NCBI GenBank assembly: GCA_017412115.1
Contig: JAFPYR010000112.1
Coordinates: 21,405-85,404 of the forward strand
From: Bacteroidales bacterium
GTDB lineage: Bacteria > Bacteroidota > Bacteroidia > Bacteroidales > UBA3824
Reading direction: 5' to 3'
Length of the DNA: 64,000 nt
Below the pieces are notes generated by a model. That model was not told where the DNA came from. It ran no database searches and saw only the letters and a list, made by a program, of their open reading frames with translations. Below, piece after piece: positions 63,981 to 64,000 of the stretch. The translations under genes were made by a program, and so were the position numbers. Each line of letters begins with the position of its first letter. Within the stretch, counting starts at the first letter, position 1.

Positions 63981-64000
63981 TTTTTGAAAAAAAGTTCAAA

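Overview
The window is AT-rich, gene-dense chromosomal DNA from a member of the Bacteroidetes, most likely Bacteroidales-like. The reasons are promoter boxes of the Bacteroidetes form TAnnTTTG with TTTG about 18-20 bases upstream, A-rich leaders without clear Shine-Dalgarno sequences, and families typical of the phylum (DUF2723, DUF5686, GIN-domain, RemB/Wzi-like barrel, SpoIIE sensors). No rRNA, CRISPR array, insertion sequence or prophage was seen. There is one tRNA gene, tRNA-Leu(CAA).

Layout. 1-5.9 kb: 3' part of metF, a large membrane sensor (HAMP-GAF-PAS-degenerate hemerythrin), and a convergent sugar-binding-protein/SpoIIE phosphatase fusion. 6.0-14.2 kb: a four-gene + strand cluster, the most unusual part of the window. 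Three consecutive proteins share an unrecognised N-terminal domain ending in a WG motif; one carries a membrane-tethered subtilisin-like protease, and the others carry strings of Ig-like repeats, a membrane segment and CUB-like or crystallin-like ends. 14.2-28.6 kb: housekeeping genes (rpoN, pyrH, rlhA-type U32 gene, frr, tRNA-Leu, ruvB) mixed with a PAS-SpoIIE protein, two tandem flippase-like membrane proteins and two proteins that look like catalytically dead enzymes (an alpha-oxoamine synthase and an SDR). 28.8-37.6 kb: wecA-like transferase plus Wzi/RemB-like barrel, nadB, a PhoR/PhoB-like two-component pair, dusB and a GH43 lipoprotein. 37.6-43.7 kb: a GH24 lysozyme gene interrupted by an in-frame TGA, ubiX, an outer-membrane barrel, and a sigma factor / membrane anti-sigma-like / TPR-WG protein group. 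43.7-55.8 kb: a DUF2723-deacetylase-cvpA-cvfB group, a DUF5686 barrel, pepP and a GIN protein. 56-64 kb: oxyR divergent from a 4Fe-4S membrane protein with a dyad operator between them, a STAND-type NTPase with an HTH-like N-terminus, an SPFH protein, lepA and a helical protein.

Together the window mixes core metabolism and translation with envelope-stress and signalling functions. Two SpoIIE phosphatases suggest partner-switching signalling, but no STAS or anti-sigma kinase partner lies in the window. The best candidates for undescribed biology are the 6.0-14.2 kb shared-domain protease/repeat cluster, the 40.0-43.7 kb sigma/anti-sigma/TPR module, and the solitary NTPase at 57.9-60.2 kb. All family calls come from reading motifs by eye; no database search was possible.
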